DNA from: Acidobacteriota bacterium
Lineage (GTDB): Bacteria; Acidobacteriota; Blastocatellia; Chloracidobacteriales; JADJPF01
DNA: 55,424 bases
NCBI GenBank assembly: GCA_016213785.1
Contig: JACQZQ010000124.1
Span: 1 to 55,424 of the forward strand
Direction: 5' to 3'
Position numbers and translations under genes: made by a program. The notes under the pieces are model-generated. The model did no database searches. It worked only from the letters and a program-made list of their open reading frames with translations, and had not been told where the DNA came from. Below, one piece after another: positions 26,441 through 35,176 of this stretch (its first letter is position 1; each line of letters opens with the position of its first letter).

Positions 26441-27295
26441 ATGGCATGGTTTAAGCGCGAAAAAACAGGTACATTACCATCTCTGCCTTCTGAAGAAGAG
26501 CGTAAGGTAAAAACTGAAGGGTTATTTAGCAAATGTCCAGAATGTTCTCATACTTTGTTTAAGGCTAAATTAGAGGAAAATTTTTATGTCTGCCCTAAGT
26601 GTAATTATCATTTTCGTATTGATGCTCAACAGCGCTTAAGGCTAATTTTTGATAATGGTGAATACACTGAATTTGATCAAAATATTGCATCAACAGACCC
26701 TTTAAACTTTGTTGATACTAAACCTTATAAAGAGCGTTTGGCTAAAACTCAAGAATCTATAGGAGTTCTTGACGCTTTAATTTCTGCTAAAGGTAAAATT
26801 GGCGGCCATAATGTAATAGTTTGTGCAATGGTTTATGAATTTATTGGTGGGTCAATGGGTTCAGTAGTAGGAGAAAAAATTACTCGCGCAATTGAACTAG
26901 CTATAAAAGAGCATATAGGCTTAGTAATTGTTTCTGCCTCAGGTGGCGCAAGAATGATGGAAGGAGCATTATCTTTAATGCAAATGGCAAAAATTAGCGC
27001 AGCACTAGCTAATTTAGACCAAGCGGGATTACCTTATATTTCTATAATGACTGACCCAACCACAGGCGGGGTAACAGCTAGTTTTGCAATGCTTGGAGAC
27101 TTAAATATTGCCGAACCTGGCGCATTAATTGGCTTTGCAGGCCCTCGTGTAATTGAACAAACTATTAGACAAAAATTACCTGCTGGGTTTCAACGCTCAG
27201 AATTTTTACTAAAACATGGTATGTTGGATGCTGTTATAGATCGTAAGAACTTACGAAGCTACCTTTGTCAATCATTAGATTTTATGATTAGCTAA
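26441..27295 (+). CDS. accD: Acetyl-CoA carboxylase carboxyltransferase subunit beta
   Basis: AccD forms the carboxyltransferase of acetyl-CoA carboxylase with AccA and makes malonyl-CoA in the first step of fatty acid synthesis. The 284-residue protein has the N-terminal zinc ribbon with C32, C35, C51 and C54. The crotonase-like core follows, with ASGGARMMEGALSLMQMAKI and the acyl-CoA contact region TDPTTGGVTASFAMLGD. Length is normal for the family. The genome must carry accA elsewhere, as it is not in this window. A GTGAGG ribosome binding site is about 12 bp upstream. folC follows after 45 bp, a common neighbour in bacteria. Confidence 0.95.
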   Translation: MAWFKREKTGTLPSLPSEEERKVKTEGLFSKCPECSHTLFKAKLEENFYVCPKCNYHFRIDAQQRLRLIFDNGEYTEFDQNIASTDPLNFVDTKPYKERLAKTQESIGVLDALISAKGKIGGHNVIVCAMVYEFIGGSMGSVVGEKITRAIELAIKEHIGLVIVSASGGARMMEGALSLMQMAKISAALANLDQAGLPYISIMTDPTTGGVTASFAMLGDLNIAEPGALIGFAGPRVIEQTIRQKLPAGFQRSEFLLKHGMLDAVIDRKNLRSYLCQSLDFMIS

Positions 27296-27340
27296 CCTAA
27301 TGCCCTAACACATAGAAAATACAGATATATAAAAAACTGA

Positions 27341-28669
27341 ATGGATTACCAAACAGCAATTGACTATCTTTATAGCTTAGGGCATGAAACTCTAGCAATG
27401 AAATTAGGGTTAGAAAATATTTCCTGTTTAATTAACAAAATGGGAAATCCTCACCAAACCTATTCAAGTATTCATGTTGCTGGGACTAATGGTAAAGGTT
27501 CTTTTTGTAAAATACTTGCAACAATTTTAGTTGAAAGCTCTATTTCCACAGCACTTTTTACATCTCCTCATTTAATGGATTTAACAGAACGTTTTCAATA
27601 TAGCCTTAAACCAATCTCTATAAATGATTTCTGCCAAATTCTATCAGAAATTAAACTAACAATAGATAACTTACTTTCTGAGAAAAGTTTACTTGCTAGA
27701 CCAACTTTCTTTGAACATGTCACAGCTATTGCATTAGAATACTTTCGTAAGTGCCAAGCTAGAGTTGCAGTTTTAGAAGTAGGCTTAGGCGGGCGACTTG
27801 ACTCTACTAATATTGTTACCCCTATTTTAAGCGTGATTACAAGTATTGATTTTGACCATCAACAATATTTAGGTAATACCCTATCAAACATTGCTAGAGA
27901 AAAGGCTGGTATTCTCAAAAAAGGTGTTCCCGCTTTAATTGCACCACAACAAAAAGAGGTTAAAAAAGTTATAGAAGAAGTAGCTGAAAAAGTAGGAAGC
28001 CCTTTAATTTGGCTTGAGGATAAAGACATTTCTGCAACTTATGATAGAGATGGTTATTGGAAAATAAATTATCTTGACAAAGATTTAATTTTAGGGCTTC
28101 GTGGTAAACATCAAGTAATGACAGCTAAACTAGCTATTTGTGCAATAGAGCTATTAAATTCTCAAGGCTTTTCTATTACACTAGATAATATTACTAGTGG
28201 GTTAAAAAATACTAATTGGCCTGGGCGTTTAGAGTTACTTAATAATCAGCCTGATATACTTCTTGATGGAGCACATAACCCTCATGGAGTAGATGCACTA
28301 AGAGAATTTCTTAGTACTTGGTTGATAGAAAAACAATATCCCACTAAAGTTCTAATTTTTAGTACAATGCAAGATAAAGATTTTTCCTCTATGACAAAAA
28401 ATCTTTTTCCATTATTTGACATAGTAGTTTTAGTTAATCGCAATGATCCCCGAGCAAAACAATTTAGCAAAATAGATGGAAATTTTTCTTTATTAAGTAA
28501 AGAAATAATAATTGCAGAAAATGTTGATAAAGCATTAAAAATAGCTAAAGAAAAGGCTAAAATTAATGGGCTAATAACCATTAGTGGATCGCTACACTTA
28601 ATAGGAGAGGTTAAAAAACTCCTAAAAGAAAATTTTCAACCCTTTGAAGAGAAAATTTATGGCATATGA
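27341..28669 (+). CDS. folC: Bifunctional folylpolyglutamate synthase/dihydrofolate synthase
   Basis: FolC adds L-glutamate to dihydropteroate and then polyglutamate to folates, using ATP. The 442-residue protein has the Mur-ligase-like P-loop AGTNGKGS (48-54 region), LEVGLGGRLDSTN, and the central ligase signature DFDHQQYLGNTL. A C-terminal domain contains LDGAHNPHG. All are typical. It follows accD by 45 bp and its end overlaps the start of the Nudix gene by 11 bp, which supports an operon. The ATG has no clear ribosome binding site. Confidence 0.92.
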   Translation: MDYQTAIDYLYSLGHETLAMKLGLENISCLINKMGNPHQTYSSIHVAGTNGKGSFCKILATILVESSISTALFTSPHLMDLTERFQYSLKPISINDFCQILSEIKLTIDNLLSEKSLLARPTFFEHVTAIALEYFRKCQARVAVLEVGLGGRLDSTNIVTPILSVITSIDFDHQQYLGNTLSNIAREKAGILKKGVPALIAPQQKEVKKVIEEVAEKVGSPLIWLEDKDISATYDRDGYWKINYLDKDLILGLRGKHQVMTAKLAICAIELLNSQGFSITLDNITSGLKNTNWPGRLELLNNQPDILLDGAHNPHGVDALREFLSTWLIEKQYPTKVLIFSTMQDKDFSSMTKNLFPLFDIVVLVNRNDPRAKQFSKIDGNFSLLSKEIIIAENVDKALKIAKEKAKINGLITISGSLHLIGEVKKLLKENFQPFEEKIYGI

Positions 28670-29195
28670 ACTTCTAAAGCGTGAACTAAAATATAGCGGG
28701 CGTATTTTTGAATTTTCTATTGACCAAGTACTATTTCAATCTGGTGCCACTGTTGAATTAGAAGTAATTCATCATAGAGGCGGCGCGGCTGTAGTAGCGC
28801 TTACAGATGATAATCAAGTAGTGCTTGTTAAACAATATCGTCATCCTATGGGCGAGTATGTGCTAGAACTTCCAGCAGGAAAAATAGACCTAGGGCATAC
28901 AGCTGAGCAAACAGCAATAAATGAGTTAGCACAAGAAGCAGGTTTTAAGGCGAAAAGCTTAAAGTTACTTACTACAAGCTACCCTGCTCCAGGCTATTCT
29001 GGTGAAAGGCTTTATATTTATCTAGCTGAAGGGTTAGAAATAGTAGAAAGACATCCTGATTTTGATGAAGAAATAGAAGTTATATATCTTCCCTTTAAAA
29101 AAGCGTGTGAAATGATCTTTACAGGCGAAATTAGAGACGCTAAAACAATTATTGGTTTATTAACTACTCTACACTTGCAAATAAGTGTTAAATAA
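28659..29195 (+). CDS. Nudix hydrolase, ADP-ribose pyrophosphatase-like, with altered box
   Basis: The start at ATG 28659 with GAAGAG about 7 bp upstream is preferred over an in-frame TTG 15 bp earlier. The 178-residue protein resembles ADP-ribose pyrophosphatases, with HHRGGAAVVAL and VKQYRHPMGEYVLELPAGK. The Nudix box differs from GX5EX7REUXEEXGU: H80 replaces the first Glu, N88 replaces Arg, and Q92 replaces the next Glu. E89 and E93, the main metal ligands, remain, so activity is possible. It would hydrolyse ADP-ribose or a related nucleoside diphosphate derivative to AMP. It overlaps folC and precedes a CPBP protease gene by 14 bp. Confidence 0.8.
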   Translation: MAYELLKRELKYSGRIFEFSIDQVLFQSGATVELEVIHHRGGAAVVALTDDNQVVLVKQYRHPMGEYVLELPAGKIDLGHTAEQTAINELAQEAGFKAKSLKLLTTSYPAPGYSGERLYIYLAEGLEIVERHPDFDEEIEVIYLPFKKACEMIFTGEIRDAKTIIGLLTTLHLQISVK

Positions 29196-29209
29196 AAGGT
29201 TATACTTAA

Positions 29210-30094
29210 ATGACCATAGAATATCGTTGTTCTGAGTGTTCAAACCTTATAGCAGATGCTTTTTCATCTAAATGTCCAAGTTGCGGAAAAAACTTTATGC
29301 AAGAAAAGCCTATTGAACCTGAAAAGAAAACAATACACTTAAATCCTGATAACCCTGCTTGGGGCTTTGGTTCATCGTTAATAATTTGGCTACTTTCTGT
29401 AATATTAATTATTTTTGCTCAAGTCCCTGCTCTAGTTGCTTGGATGCTATGGCTAAAAGCCTCTGGTCAAACAATGCCGCCCTTTCTTGATATAGAAAAG
29501 CACCCAGAAATAGCTGTTTTTGGTGTAGCATCAACATTTTTATCTCATATAGTTACAGTAGCTATATGCTACCGTTTTATTACTAAAACTAGCAAAGGGA
29601 AATTTTTACCTGCATTAGGCTGGCATTGGCCTGAAAAATTTGGGCTATTAAAAACTATTGGACTAACATTTTTAACATTTTTTTGTTTTGCCATAATTGC
29701 TTCACTACTTCCAAATAAAGAAAACCAGATGCAAAAACTAATAGAATCTTCTATGGCTGCTCGTTTTAGCATTGGTTTTGTTGCAATAGTTGGCGCTCCT
29801 TTTGTAGAAGAAATAATTTATAGAGGCATTCTTTTTTCAGGTCTTTGTAGAGATTTTGGACACAAAGCAGCAATATTTGGAGTCTCTTTTTTATTTTTAC
29901 TAGTACATATTCCTCAATATTGGGGTGCTTGGGGAGGAATTCTAGGTCTAGCTTTTTTAAGCACAGTCTTAACCTTAGTTCGTGCTTATAGCGGATCTTT
30001 ACTACCTTGTTTTGTAATGCACTTAATATTTAACTCTGTCCAAGTAAGCTTGATTATTGCTCAAGGAATAGGCATATTACCTAAGGAGTCATAA
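29210..30094 (+). CDS. CPBP-family intramembrane metalloprotease with zinc ribbon
   Basis: CPBP (Rce1/type II CAAX-like) proteins are membrane-embedded metal-dependent proteases. The 294-residue protein has an N-terminal zinc ribbon (C7, C10, C22, C25) in the cytosol. About seven membrane segments carry the three family motifs: EEIIYRG, F-x3-H in FLLVH followed by IPQY, and H-x3-N in MHLIFNSV. The zinc ribbon is a common extension in this family. Its substrate is unknown; in some bacteria homologues protect against bacteriocins. An AAAGG ribosome binding site precedes the ATG. It sits 4 bp from the PfkB kinase. Confidence 0.85.
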   Translation: MTIEYRCSECSNLIADAFSSKCPSCGKNFMQEKPIEPEKKTIHLNPDNPAWGFGSSLIIWLLSVILIIFAQVPALVAWMLWLKASGQTMPPFLDIEKHPEIAVFGVASTFLSHIVTVAICYRFITKTSKGKFLPALGWHWPEKFGLLKTIGLTFLTFFCFAIIASLLPNKENQMQKLIESSMAARFSIGFVAIVGAPFVEEIIYRGILFSGLCRDFGHKAAIFGVSFLFLLVHIPQYWGAWGGILGLAFLSTVLTLVRAYSGSLLPCFVMHLIFNSVQVSLIIAQGIGILPKES

Positions 30095-30098
30095 AGTA

Positions 30099-31037
30099 TT
30101 GGTGGAAAGAAATTTTTCTTTTAATTTACCAGTAAACCGAGAATTTGATGTAGTTGGTCTAGGGCTTAATGCAGTTGATCATATTATAACTGTGGCTGAG
30201 TATCCTCAGTTTAACAGTAAAACACGTCTTTTAAGCCATAGCCAACAACCTGGAGGCCAAGTAGCAAGCGCCTTAACTGCTCTAGCCCGCTTAGGAGCTA
30301 AAACTCGCTATATTGGTAAAGTTGGGGATGATCAAGCAGCTAGCTTACAACTCTCTCGACTAAAAACTGAAGGGATAGAACATAGTTATGTTAGGTCTAT
30401 AAGCCAAACAACAAACCAAATTGCCTTTATTATTATTGATGCTAAAAGTGGGGAAAGAACTATAATTTGGGATAGAGATGAACGCTTAGCTTTTGAGGTA
30501 GAAGAAGTTGAAGAAACTGCAATTTCTTCAGGAAAAATCCTCCATATTGATGGTCATGACGTACAAGCCGATATTTGCGCGGCTAAATTTGCACATAGAT
30601 CAGGTATGGCAGTAGTAATTGATGTTGATAACTTTTATCCTGAAGCAGATAAATTATTACCACATATAGATTTTTTGGTAACTTCTTCTGATTTTCCTTT
30701 TAGAGTTACTGGGATTAGGGATAATAAGCAGGCTTTAGCTAAACTTAAAGAAATTAGTGGAAGCTATTTTGTAGCTATGACTTTAGGCAAAGAAGGCGTA
30801 ATGGCCTATCATGAAGGTGAATATTTAACCGTTCCAGGGTTTGAAATAGATTGCCGTGATACAACAGGAGCAGGAGATGCTTTTCACGGTGGATTTATTT
30901 ATGGACTGCTTAAATCAATGAGTATTTTAGAAACTTTAAGATTTGCCAATGCAGTTGCAGCAATAAAATGTCAAAAACTTGGAGCACAAACAGGACTGCC
31001 AACTCTTGAAGAAGTAAAAAAATTTTTATCAGCCTAA
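30099..31037 (+). CDS. PfkB-family carbohydrate kinase
   Basis: The protein phosphorylates a sugar or nucleoside with ATP. The 312-residue sequence has the N-terminal PfkB signature, GGQVASALTALARLGAKT, and the C-terminal signature DTTGAGDAFHGGFIYGLL containing the catalytic Asp. Length fits the ribokinase family. The substrate cannot be fixed; the sequence looks like a ribokinase or sulfofructose-kinase-type member. Translation starts at TTG 30099, with AAGGAG 10 bp upstream and inside the CPBP gene's end; GTG at 30102 is an alternative. It is the fifth gene in a tight plus-strand run starting at accD. Confidence 0.88.
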   Translation: MVERNFSFNLPVNREFDVVGLGLNAVDHIITVAEYPQFNSKTRLLSHSQQPGGQVASALTALARLGAKTRYIGKVGDDQAASLQLSRLKTEGIEHSYVRSISQTTNQIAFIIIDAKSGERTIIWDRDERLAFEVEEVEETAISSGKILHIDGHDVQADICAAKFAHRSGMAVVIDVDNFYPEADKLLPHIDFLVTSSDFPFRVTGIRDNKQALAKLKEISGSYFVAMTLGKEGVMAYHEGEYLTVPGFEIDCRDTTGAGDAFHGGFIYGLLKSMSILETLRFANAVAAIKCQKLGAQTGLPTLEEVKKFLSA

Positions 31038-31103
31038 AATTCTTTCTAAATAAAGCTAAGAGCTAAGAATTATAAGCTATCAAATTTTGCTTAAAGGAAA
31101 TTT

Positions 31104-31385
31104 ATGTCAACCGATCAATTTGATGAACTAGAAAACTTTGAAGAAATAGACATTAGCGAACTCTTACAAATACATCTTGCTATGCAAGCAGAACTAGGTG
31201 TTATATCAGAACTACTTGCAGATGTTTTAAGAAGCGGGCAAATGAATAAAGCTGAAATTATGCGATCACTTCATTCTATAGGCGATTTAAGTATAGAAGC
31301 AATGGATATTCTTGTTAATGAAGAAGAAAGCGATGAACCATTTCAAGGTTCAAATAATGGTAATTCTTCGCCAGATGTAAATTAG
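31104..31385 (+). CDS. Small acidic protein of unknown function (93 aa)
   Basis: The protein is rich in Asp and Glu and predicted helical, with LLQIHLAMQAELGVISELL and IGDLSIEAMDILVNEEES, then a polar Asn/Ser tail. There are no cysteines, signal peptide or membrane segment. A clear AAAGGA ribosome binding site lies 6 bp before the ATG, which is the main reason to believe it is translated. It lies 66 bp after the PfkB gene and 16 bp before a DUF4345-like gene. A role as a small adaptor or cofactor is a guess. Confidence 0.65.
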   Translation: MSTDQFDELENFEEIDISELLQIHLAMQAELGVISELLADVLRSGQMNKAEIMRSLHSIGDLSIEAMDILVNEEESDEPFQGSNNGNSSPDVN

Positions 31386-31401
31386 TCTTGAATAGGTTTT
31401 T

Positions 31402-31764
31402 ATGGAAGTTACAAAATATTTACCAATTCTTGGAGCACTAATTACTACAGCTTTAGGTATTATGGGTTTAGTTTTACCTAATAGGGCTGCTAAATTTATT
31501 AGTCTAGAACCACAGGGACTAATAGGCTGGTCTGAAATTCGTGCAACTTATGGAGGCTTTTTTCTTCTACTTGGACTAAGTTGCCTATATTTACAAATGG
31601 ATATAGTTTATTTTGTAGTTGGGCTTGCTTGGGTTGGAGCAGCAATAGGTCGTACGATTTCTGTAGTTTTTGATAAAAGTACCAGTGCAAAAAATTTTGG
31701 AGGTATTGCTTTTGAAAGCCTTATAGCAACAACATTACTTTGCTCTTATGTAAAAGCGCTATAA
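31402..31764 (+). CDS. DUF4345-like four-helix membrane protein
   Basis: The 120-residue protein has four hydrophobic segments, with GIMGLVLPNRAAKFISL, EIRATYGGFFLLLGL, and VGLAWVGAAIGRTISVVFD. This matches the DUF4345 pattern of small membrane proteins, in which a conserved EIRA.YGG loop and a GR motif recur. Function is unknown. A short TAGG ribosome binding site precedes the ATG. It follows the small acidic gene by 16 bp and precedes a CNNM-type gene by 54 bp. Confidence 0.65.
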   Translation: MEVTKYLPILGALITTALGIMGLVLPNRAAKFISLEPQGLIGWSEIRATYGGFFLLLGLSCLYLQMDIVYFVVGLAWVGAAIGRTISVVFDKSTSAKNFGGIAFESLIATTLLCSYVKAL

Positions 31765-31818
31765 ATATTGTTTCTTAATGGCTTTCAAATTTTAACTAGC
31801 TAAAACCTTTTTTAAATT

Positions 31819-33204
31819 ATGCAAACAAATTGTCTTTTTATGTTTTTTTTACAAGTAGCAGAACCTAAGAGTGAAAGCTTTGTTTCATTCTTACTTAAAA
31901 TGCTACTAGTTCTATTACTAGTATTTAGTAATGGTTTTTTTGTGGCTGCTGAATTTTCACTAGTAGGCGTGCGTAAGTCTAAAGTTTTATCCCTAGTAGA
32001 AGCGGGTAATAATCGTGCTAAAATTTTACTTAGAGTAATAAGCTCATTAGATGCGTATATTTCAGCTACACAACTTGGTATTACTCTTTCTAGTCTAGCG
32101 CTTGGTTGGGTAGGTGAAGAAGCTATAGCACATACACTTCAACCTATTTTTGAAAATATTCTACCTAGCGGTTATGTTGTTGCAGCCGCACATTCTGCTG
32201 CCATTCTAGTTGCATTTACTGTAATTACTTTTCTACATATAGTATTAGGAGAATTAGCACCTAAAACCCTTGCTTTAGAGCGTACAGAATCAGTAGCAAT
32301 GCTTATTGCTTGGCCTATGGAGCTATTTTATAAAGTTTTTAAGGCTCCAATTTGGGTATTAAATAAGTCTGGTTCTTTAGTCTTACGTATAGTAGGCTTG
32401 CACTCTACAGCCGAACATGCAACAGCCTATACTAAAGAAGAACTTCGCCAATTAGTAGAAATGAGCCATAAAGGAGGCCATTTAGAAAATGAAGAAATGG
32501 AGATGGTCAATAACGTAATAGAGTTTTCTAATACAGTAGTTCGCCAAGTTATGACTCCAAGAGCAGAGGTTTGCGCCTTACTTGATAAAGCTACTATAGA
32601 AGAAATTTATAACTTATTTATAGAAAATAAGTTTTCCCGTCTACCTATCTACCGAGATAACCTAGATAATATTGCTGGAGTCTTAAACTTAAAAGATGTA
32701 GTCCCCTACTTTAGTAACCCAAAAGACTTTTCTCTAAGTAAGCTACTTAATAAGCCTTTTTATTTACCTGAAACAGTAACTTTAGAAGAAGCACTAAAAC
32801 AAATGAGACGTGCTCGTGTGCACTTAGCTATTATCGTTGATGAACATGGTGGGACATTAGGTGTAGTAAGTCTTGAAGACTTATTAGAAGAAATCGTAGG
32901 AGAGATAGACGACGAATTTGACCAAGATACTGCTGAAACTATTGTAGGCAAAGAGTCTGGTGTATATGTAATTAAAGGTAATACTTCTATTAGAGATATT
33001 AATAAGAAAACCAAAATCAAACTCCCTGAAGAAGAAGGTTATACAACTCTAGCTGGTTTTCTTATGGATGAAGCAGGTAAAGTTCTCCAAAGTGGGCAAA
33101 AGCTTGAATATGAAGGGTTTCAATTTACGATTACTAAAACTGATCGCTTAAGAATTTTAGAAGTTTTGGTAGAAGATAATAGAAATAAAACTGAAGTAGG
33201 TTAA
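31819..33204 (+). CDS. CNNM/CorC-type protein (DUF21-CBS-CorC_HlyC)
   Basis: The 461-residue protein has an N-terminal DUF21 membrane domain of about four segments (NGFFVAAEFSLVGVRKSK near residue 38). Two CBS domains follow (about 215-345), with VRQVMTPRAEV and LAIIVDEHGGTLGVVSLEDLLEEIVGEI, and the C-terminal CorC_HlyC domain. These proteins bind ATP/Mg through CBS and mediate Mg or Co efflux; older annotations call them hemolysins. There is no clear ribosome binding site before the chosen ATG. A start slightly inside the N-terminus is possible. Confidence 0.88.
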   Translation: MQTNCLFMFFLQVAEPKSESFVSFLLKMLLVLLLVFSNGFFVAAEFSLVGVRKSKVLSLVEAGNNRAKILLRVISSLDAYISATQLGITLSSLALGWVGEEAIAHTLQPIFENILPSGYVVAAAHSAAILVAFTVITFLHIVLGELAPKTLALERTESVAMLIAWPMELFYKVFKAPIWVLNKSGSLVLRIVGLHSTAEHATAYTKEELRQLVEMSHKGGHLENEEMEMVNNVIEFSNTVVRQVMTPRAEVCALLDKATIEEIYNLFIENKFSRLPIYRDNLDNIAGVLNLKDVVPYFSNPKDFSLSKLLNKPFYLPETVTLEEALKQMRRARVHLAIIVDEHGGTLGVVSLEDLLEEIVGEIDDEFDQDTAETIVGKESGVYVIKGNTSIRDINKKTKIKLPEEEGYTTLAGFLMDEAGKVLQSGQKLEYEGFQFTITKTDRLRILEVLVEDNRNKTEVG

Positions 33205-33255
33205 TACATAACTTTTTTTATCTTAATAAAATTTTTCGATTAGGAGAAAATACCA

Positions 33256-33684
33256 ATGAAATTTTATGGTATATTAATAATATTGATAGCTTCATTATTA
33301 GTTTGGCTACCAGGCAGCTATACTTTAACTAAAGCTCAAGTTGGGCATGATGAGAATTTAATTACTGCTGAGGATTTACTAGCAAAACTTAATAAAGGTG
33401 AAAAAGTTATAATTCTTGATGTTCGTTCTGAAGGGCAATATAAAAGTAGTTCTAAGCGTATTAAAGATGATATACGAGTTGAAGAAGCAAAAGAATTAGA
33501 CGATAAAATGAAAAATATATCTAAAGACCTAGAAATTGTTACCTATTGCTCCTGTCCTGATGAATCAACTAGTAATTATTACGTTAGTTTATTAAAAGAA
33601 CGTGGTTTTAAGAAAGCCTATGCGCTTAAAGGCGGTTATTTTGCCTGGTTAAGAATAGACGGGCCTATAGAGTTCAAAAAATAA
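33256..33684 (+). CDS. Exported rhodanese-like domain protein
   Basis: The 142-residue protein starts with a hydrophobic signal-like segment (1-25) and then a single rhodanese domain. It keeps ILDVRSEGQY and the active-site Cys C98 in YCSCPDEST, with a second Cys at C100 instead of the common CxxGxR loop. I recall the CxCP.E.TS loop from DedA-associated rhodaneses. It probably handles sulfane sulfur or acts in redox sensing in the periplasm. TAGGAG lies about 10 bp before the ATG. The SDR gene follows in 10 bp. Confidence 0.8.
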   Translation: MKFYGILIILIASLLVWLPGSYTLTKAQVGHDENLITAEDLLAKLNKGEKVIILDVRSEGQYKSSSKRIKDDIRVEEAKELDDKMKNISKDLEIVTYCSCPDESTSNYYVSLLKERGFKKAYALKGGYFAWLRIDGPIEFKK

Positions 33685-33694
33685 AGGATAAAAA

Positions 33695-34465
33695 ATGAAA
33701 CAGTTAAAGGATCGTGTTGCATTAATTACTGGTGCAAGTTCTGGAATTGGAGAAGCTGTTGCTAAGTGTTTTGCTCAAGCTGGTGCAAAGGTTCTGCTCA
33801 TTGGTCGTAATGAAAAGACTTTAGGAGTAGTTGTAGATTCAATAAATAAAGCAGATGGTCAAGCCTATCCAATCATTTCAGACCTATCTTCAAGTCAAGG
33901 CCCAAAACAAGCCGTAGAAAAAGCAGCAGCCCAGTTTGGTAAAATCGATATTTTAGTTAATGCTGCTGGAATTCTTAGTACAGGCAATATTACTAATACT
34001 TCAATGGCTGCTTGGGATGAAATGATGCAAATTAATTTACGTGTAGTTTTTGAAATGATGCAGCTTGTACTTCCCTTTATGAAAGCACCCGAGGGTAATA
34101 TTGTAAATATTTCTAGTGTTACAGGACTACGTTCTTTCCCTGGAGTACTTGCATATTGTGTTAGCAAAGCCGCAGTTGATCAATTAACTCGTTGTGCAGC
34201 GCTTGAGCTTGCTGAGCAAAAAATTAGAGTTAATGCTGTTAATCCTGGGGTGGTCGTTACTGGGCTACATCTTCGTAGTGGAATGACAGAAGAAAACTAT
34301 CAAGCATTTTTAGAACGTAGCAAAACAACTCACCCAATAGGGCGACCTGGAACGCCTGAAGAAGTAGCAGAACTTGTTTTATTTCTTGCTTCTGATCAAG
34401 CAAGTTGGATTACAGGAGCAACTTATGCTATTGATGGTGGCCGTGTTTTAACCTGTGCAAGATAA
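33695..34465 (+). CDS. Short-chain dehydrogenase/reductase
   Basis: The 256-residue protein is a classical SDR with the NAD(P) motif TGASSGIG (12-19) and NAAG near 88. The catalytic Ser lies in NISSVTG and the Tyr/Lys in YCVSKAAV, near the usual spacing. The C-terminus WITGATYAIDGGRV is typical of FabG-like enzymes. The substrate is not determined. AAAGGA precedes the ATG. Translation may be coupled to the rhodanese gene 10 bp upstream. A hairpin terminator follows at 34478-34517. Confidence 0.9.
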   Translation: MKQLKDRVALITGASSGIGEAVAKCFAQAGAKVLLIGRNEKTLGVVVDSINKADGQAYPIISDLSSSQGPKQAVEKAAAQFGKIDILVNAAGILSTGNITNTSMAAWDEMMQINLRVVFEMMQLVLPFMKAPEGNIVNISSVTGLRSFPGVLAYCVSKAAVDQLTRCAALELAEQKIRVNAVNPGVVVTGLHLRSGMTEENYQAFLERSKTTHPIGRPGTPEEVAELVLFLASDQASWITGATYAIDGGRVLTCAR

Positions 34466-34477
34466 TACCAAATATAC

Positions 34478-34517
34478 ATTAAAACAGCACAAGAGCAAAT
34501 TCTTGTGCTATTTTAAT
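34478..34517 (+). terminator. Intrinsic terminator after the SDR gene
   Basis: A 17-bp stem with one mismatch (34478-34494 with 34501-34517) and a 6-nt loop, ending in a T-rich tract. Confidence 0.8.
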
Positions 34518-34626
34518 CTTCTAGCAAATATTTTGTTAGTTTTTCTTAGATCGGAAAAATTTTTATGAAACTTTGATATCTTTTGGTATTAACTTTATAA
34601 ATAAATTAATTAATAAGGAAGGGTTT

Positions 34627-35124
34627 ATGGCAGATATCAAAATTAATGGTTCTGGATTAAATAACCTTCAACAAATAAACCAAGATAATAATCAGCTAGA
34701 TAAATTAAATCGTAGCGGTAATTTTCAAGGCCAAACAGTTAACACAATCTCTCCTCCTTCAGAATCGCCTCTAACAGACGGGACACAAAATAGAGCTTTT
34801 AATGCATCCTTGGCTAAACCTCCTTTAGAATCGCCTTTTTCTAATACAGAATCAGAAAATATAGGTAAAGGATATCGCTTAAGTGAAGCGTCAAGCGCTA
34901 CTTCTGCATCTCCAAGTAGCGAAGTTTTATTTGATTTTGCCACAGGAAAAAATAAAAGTGGCGCGATTAGTAAATATCTAGAACAAGATCCAGCCGCAAG
35001 TAAGGCTGTAGATACAGTTCGCCGAGCTAGTTTAGAAATAGGCTCTCCAGATAATTCCCCTAAACTTGATAACGCAAGTCAGTCTCGTTTAGGTGAGCTT
35101 GCTAGGAAAATTTTTATTACGTGA
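34627..35124 (+). CDS. Orphan low-complexity protein (165 aa)
   Basis: I recognise no family. The start ATG 34627 with AAGGAAGGG just upstream is preferred over an in-frame TTG 54 bp earlier. Residues 1-105 are Asn/Ser/Gln/Pro-rich and probably disordered; residues about 110-165 are more helical and carry SGAISKYLEQDPAASKAV and SRLGELARKIF. There is no signal peptide and no cysteine. The overall plan, a disordered N-terminus with a C-terminal helical region, is like small anti-sigma factors such as FlgM, but I see no real similarity. A perfect terminator follows 19 bp after the stop. Confidence 0.55.
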   Translation: MADIKINGSGLNNLQQINQDNNQLDKLNRSGNFQGQTVNTISPPSESPLTDGTQNRAFNASLAKPPLESPFSNTESENIGKGYRLSEASSATSASPSSEVLFDFATGKNKSGAISKYLEQDPAASKAVDTVRRASLEIGSPDNSPKLDNASQSRLGELARKIFIT

Positions 35125-35143
35125 ACTTCTCCATCACTACACT

Positions 35144-35164
35144 GGGCAAAATCTTATTTTGCCC
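35144..35164 (+). terminator. Intrinsic terminator
   Basis: A perfect 9-bp stem GGGCAAAAT (35144-35152) with ATTTTGCCC (35156-35164) and a CTT loop, followed by a T-rich tract, directly upstream of the ankyrin gene's start. Confidence 0.85.
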
Positions 35165-35176
35165 TTATTTATTTTT

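Noticed and set aside
35093-35176. Longer start for the ankyrin protein
   Set aside because: It overlaps the end of the previous gene and runs through a perfect terminator, and would bury the signal peptide.
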